Shown here: piece after piece, positions 4,474 through 7,450 of the stretch | How the letters are laid out: every line of letters begins with the position of its first letter | Position numbering within the stretch: position 1 is the stretch's first letter | NCBI GenBank assembly: GCA_007135995.1 | Contig: SLHU01000259.1 | Location: forward strand, 1-7,450 | Length of the DNA: 7,450 nucleotides | Direction: 5' to 3' | Origin: Clostridiales bacterium | GTDB lineage: Bacteria; Bacillota; Clostridia; Saccharofermentanales; UBA5734 | Translations under genes and position numbers: made by a program | Notes under the pieces: generated by a model | What the model was told of the DNA's origin: nothing | What the model saw: only the letters and a program-made list of their open reading frames with translations | Databases searched by the model: none

Positions 4474-7450
4474 ATGGCAAAACAAAAAAAGTACATGACC
4501 ATGGACGGTAACACAGCTGCAGCGTATTCGTCATATGCGTTTACAGAAGTAGCAGGTATTTACCCCATCACACCTTCATCACCCATGGCCGATTTTACAG
4601 ATCAATGGGCACAGGAAGGTTTGAAAAACATCTTTGATCAGACTGTCAATGTTGTGGAAATGCAATCAGAAGGCGGCGCTGCGGCGGTTGTCCACGGATC
4701 ACTTGCTACTGGTGCCCTGACAACAACCTATACCGCTTCTCAGGGGCTGTTGTTGATGATTCCGAACATGTTTAAAATTTCCGGTGAATTGCTGCCGGGT
4801 GTATTTCACGTCTCAGCCAGAGCGCTGGCCAGCCATGCGCTTTCGATCTTCGGTGACCATTCTGATGTCATGGCCTGCCGTCAGACAGGATTTGCCATGC
4901 TTTGCTCATCTGGTGTTCAGGAAGTAGCTGACCTGGGTGCAATCGCTCATCTGGCTGCGATTAAAGGCCGTGTACCGTTCATGCACTTCTTCGATGGATT
5001 CAGAACATCGCATGAAGTACAGAAAATAGATGTTATAGAATATGAAGATCTGGCCAAACTCGTTGACTACGAAGCGCTTGAAGCGTTCCGCAGCCGTGCG
5101 CTGTCGCCTAATCATCCCACACTGCGCGGTACTGCTCAGAATCCTGATATCTTTTTCCAGGCACGTGAAGCGTCTAATCCTTACTATAACGCGCTGCCGG
5201 CGATCGTTGATTACTATATGGATGAAATCAGCAAACTGACCGGCCGCGATTACAAAGCGTTTAACTACTATGGCGCGGTTGATGCGGAGCGGGTCGTGAT
5301 CTGTATGGGTTCAGCCTGCGAAACCATTAAAGAAACCATTGACTATATGACTTCAAAAGGCGAGAAAGTCGGTATGATCCAGGTGCATCTGTATCGCCCG
5401 TTCTCAGTAGAGCGGCTGTTATCTCAGATGCCGGATACTGTTAAGAAAATTGCTGTTCTTGATCGCACAAAAGAGCCGGGTTCGCATGGTGAGCCTTTAT
5501 ATCTTGATGTATGCACTGCCTACAATGATAAGCTGAATCCGCCGAAAATTGTTGGCGGCCGCTATGGTCTTGGATCAAAAGACACAACACCTGACCAGAT
5601 CCTTGCTGTATTCAAAAATCTGTCAGCAGACGAGCCTAAGAATGGTTTCACGATCGGTATTGTCGACGATGTGACAAACCTGTCACTTGCTCTGGAAGAA
5701 ACGATTGACACGGCTGCTGCCGGCACCATATCAGCGCGTTTCTGGGGCCTTGGTGCTGACGGTACAGTCGGTGCTAACAAGAACTCAATTAAAATCATTG
5801 GTGATCATACTGATCTTTACGCACAGGCTTATTTCTCCTATGACTCAAAGAAATCCGGCGGAGTTACCATATCTGATATTCGATTTGGTAAAAATCCGAT
5901 TCTATCGACTTACCTGATCAACAAAGCCAACTTCGTGGCCTGTCATAACCAGTCTTATGTTGATAAATATGATATGCTGTCAGCGCTGAAACCAGGCGGG
6001 ACATTCCTGCTCAATACGCTCTGGAATGAAGAGGCGATTGAAAAGCATCTGCCGGCGAAAGTTAAACGCACAATCGCTCAAAACGACATTAAGTTCTATA
6101 CAATAGATGCTGTTACGCTGGCTGCTGATATTGGGCTGGGCGGTCGTATCAACACCATCTGTCAGGCTGCATTCTTCAAACTGGCTAATGTTATTCCGGT
6201 TGACGACGCAGTCAAATACATGAAAAAAGCAATCGTCAGTTCTTACGGGTCTAAAGGCGATGAAATTGTCAACATGAACTACGCTGCGGTTGACGCAGGT
6301 ATTAGCTCGGTTAAAGCGTATAAGGTGCCTGATTCGTGGGCAAGCCTGGAAGATGACGCTCAGAAAAAGCGTGATGTACCGGATTTTGTCAGGGATGTGG
6401 CAGACGTTATGAACGCGCAGATGGGTGATACATTGCCTGTCAGTGCTTTTACAGGACGTGAAGATGGTACATTCCCTCAGGGTACAAGCCAGTACGAAAA
6501 ACGTATGATCGCAATCCAGGTGCCTGAATGGCAATGTGATAACTGCATTCAGTGTAATCAGTGTGCTTATGTCTGCCCGCATGGCGTCATCCGTCCGTAT
6601 CTGCTGACAGATGAAGAGGTTGCCAAGGCACCGGAAGGCACTGATGTTAAAAAAGGTATGAAACCTTATGATCAGTATCAGTACAGACTTCAGGTTTCAA
6701 TTCTTGACTGTACGGGTTGTGGTTCATGTGCCCAGGTGTGTCCTGCCAAGCAGAAGGCACTTGTGATGAAGGATATTGATACGCAGCTTGATGAGTCTGA
6801 ACGCTGGAATTATATGCAGACCGTGAGCCAGAAGCAAAATCCAATGAAAAAGGAAACGGTCAAGGGCAGTCAGTTCGAACTGCCGCTGTTTGAGTTTTCC
6901 GGTGCTTGTGCCGGCTGCGGCGAAACACCTTATGTGAAGCTGATCTCACAGCTTTATGGTGACCGCATGCAGATTTCTAACGCGACAGGCTGTTCCTCCA
7001 TCTATGGCGGTTCTGCACCTTCCATGCCCTTTACCATGAATGCGAAAGGCCAGGGTCCGACATGGGCGAACTCTCTGTTTGAAGATAATGCCGAACATGG
7101 ATTTGGCATGCATCTTGGCGTTAAGCAGATGCGGGCCCGCATTACCGCGAAGTTGAGTGAGCTGAAAGACCTGACCGCTGATGAGGCGCTGAAGCAGGCG
7201 GCTGATGCCTGGCTTGAAGCAAAAGAAGACAGCAACAAAACACGCGCTGTCAGTGATGCTTTGGTTGATGCACTTAAAAACGCCCGTGAAAATGACACTG
7301 CTCCCGCTATCAAGATAAACGCAATTCTGCAGCTGGAAGATTACTTTGTCAAACGGTCAACCTGGGTCATCGGCGGTGATGGCTGGGCCTATGACATCGG
7401 TTATGGCGGACTTGATCATGTACTGGCTTCCGGTGAGGATGTGAATATGC
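4474..7450 (+). CDS. nifJ: Pyruvate:ferredoxin (flavodoxin) oxidoreductase, single-chain (partial, C-terminus missing)
   Basis: This cytosolic enzyme oxidises pyruvate with CoA to acetyl-CoA and CO2 and reduces ferredoxin, using thiamine diphosphate and three [4Fe-4S] clusters. The window holds 992 codons of a protein normally about 1,170-1,190 aa. The order is: N-terminal pyrimidine-binding domain with YPITPSSPMAD (30-40), QSEGGAA (64-70, catalytic Glu66) and SARALASH (114-121, substrate Arg116); transketolase C-like domain with RPFSVERL and DRTKEPGS; gamma domain with RFWGLGADGTVGANKNSIKI; ferredoxin domain with CIQCNQCAYVCP (Cys691, 694, 697, 701) and CTGCGSCAQVCP (Cys746, 749, 752, 756); then the proximal-cluster cysteines 812, 815 and 840; and the diphosphate-binding GDGWAYDIGYGG (968-979). 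The fourth proximal-cluster Cys and the rest of the diphosphate domain lie past the edge. It has its own promoter and a putative operator. Assignment to pyruvate rather than another 2-oxoacid rests on overall similarity. Confidence 0.96.
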   Translation, partial: MAKQKKYMTMDGNTAAAYSSYAFTEVAGIYPITPSSPMADFTDQWAQEGLKNIFDQTVNVVEMQSEGGAAAVVHGSLATGALTTTYTASQGLLLMIPNMFKISGELLPGVFHVSARALASHALSIFGDHSDVMACRQTGFAMLCSSGVQEVADLGAIAHLAAIKGRVPFMHFFDGFRTSHEVQKIDVIEYEDLAKLVDYEALEAFRSRALSPNHPTLRGTAQNPDIFFQAREASNPYYNALPAIVDYYMDEISKLTGRDYKAFNYYGAVDAERVVICMGSACETIKETIDYMTSKGEKVGMIQVHLYRPFSVERLLSQMPDTVKKIAVLDRTKEPGSHGEPLYLDVCTAYNDKLNPPKIVGGRYGLGSKDTTPDQILAVFKNLSADEPKNGFTIGIVDDVTNLSLALEETIDTAAAGTISARFWGLGADGTVGANKNSIKIIGDHTDLYAQAYFSYDSKKSGGVTISDIRFGKNPILSTYLINKANFVACHNQSYVDKYDMLSALKPGGTFLLNTLWNEEAIEKHLPAKVKRTIAQNDIKFYTIDAVTLAADIGLGGRINTICQAAFFKLANVIPVDDAVKYMKKAIVSSYGSKGDEIVNMNYAAVDAGISSVKAYKVPDSWASLEDDAQKKRDVPDFVRDVADVMNAQMGDTLPVSAFTGREDGTFPQGTSQYEKRMIAIQVPEWQCDNCIQCNQCAYVCPHGVIRPYLLTDEEVAKAPEGTDVKKGMKPYDQYQYRLQVSILDCTGCGSCAQVCPAKQKALVMKDIDTQLDESERWNYMQTVSQKQNPMKKETVKGSQFELPLFEFSGACAGCGETPYVKLISQLYGDRMQISNATGCSSIYGGSAPSMPFTMNAKGQGPTWANSLFEDNAEHGFGMHLGVKQMRARITAKLSELKDLTADEALKQAADAWLEAKEDSNKTRAVSDALVDALKNARENDTAPAIKINAILQLEDYFVKRSTWVIGGDGWAYDIGYGGLDHVLASGEDVNM

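Noticed and set aside
5980..6582. A 200-codon minus-strand open frame inside the oxidoreductase gene
   Set aside because: It is antisense to conserved coding sequence including part of the ferredoxin domain, with a Cys/His/Arg-rich composition typical of a shadow frame.

Overview
The window is about 7.4 kb of ordinary central-metabolism DNA. It looks like an anaerobic, fermentative bacterium, probably a Bacillota (Firmicutes) member. Three things suggest this: a single-chain pyruvate:ferredoxin oxidoreductase, strong AGGAG-type ribosome binding sites, and Gram-positive-like promoters (TTGATA-17-TAGAAT and an extended TGCTATAAT). Codon use is of moderate GC and uniform across the window, with no mobile elements, tRNA/rRNA genes or CRISPR arrays. 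The lineage is an inference, not a direct observation.

Layout. Positions 1-431 (minus strand) hold the N-terminal 143 residues of a family 2 glycosyltransferase of the polyprenyl-phosphate sugar transferase type, cut by the window start. A 241-bp divergent intergenic region (432-672) carries a good sigma-A-type promoter for the rightward genes and a weak candidate for the glycosyltransferase. Positions 673-2625 encode a bifunctional phosphoglycerate kinase-triosephosphate isomerase fusion of 650 aa. A 73-bp gap with a strong hairpin separates it from gpmI (2699-4252), a complete 2,3-bisphosphoglycerate-independent phosphoglycerate mutase. A 221-bp gap (4253-4473) holds a weak terminator candidate and a promoter interleaved with a perfect 10-bp inverted repeat. 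The pyruvate:ferredoxin oxidoreductase gene starts at 4474 and runs off the right edge after 992 codons.

How the genes work together. Triosephosphate isomerase feeds glyceraldehyde-3-phosphate into lower glycolysis. Phosphoglycerate kinase makes ATP and 3-phosphoglycerate, and GpmI converts this to 2-phosphoglycerate. After enolase and pyruvate kinase (not in the window), pyruvate:ferredoxin oxidoreductase turns pyruvate into acetyl-CoA, CO2 and reduced ferredoxin. The glycosyltransferase is divergently transcribed and probably functionally unrelated.

I found no new type of system. The points most worth a second look are the kinase-isomerase fusion in a genome that does not otherwise look like Thermotogae, the in-frame Met codon at the fusion junction, and the putative operator at the oxidoreductase promoter.
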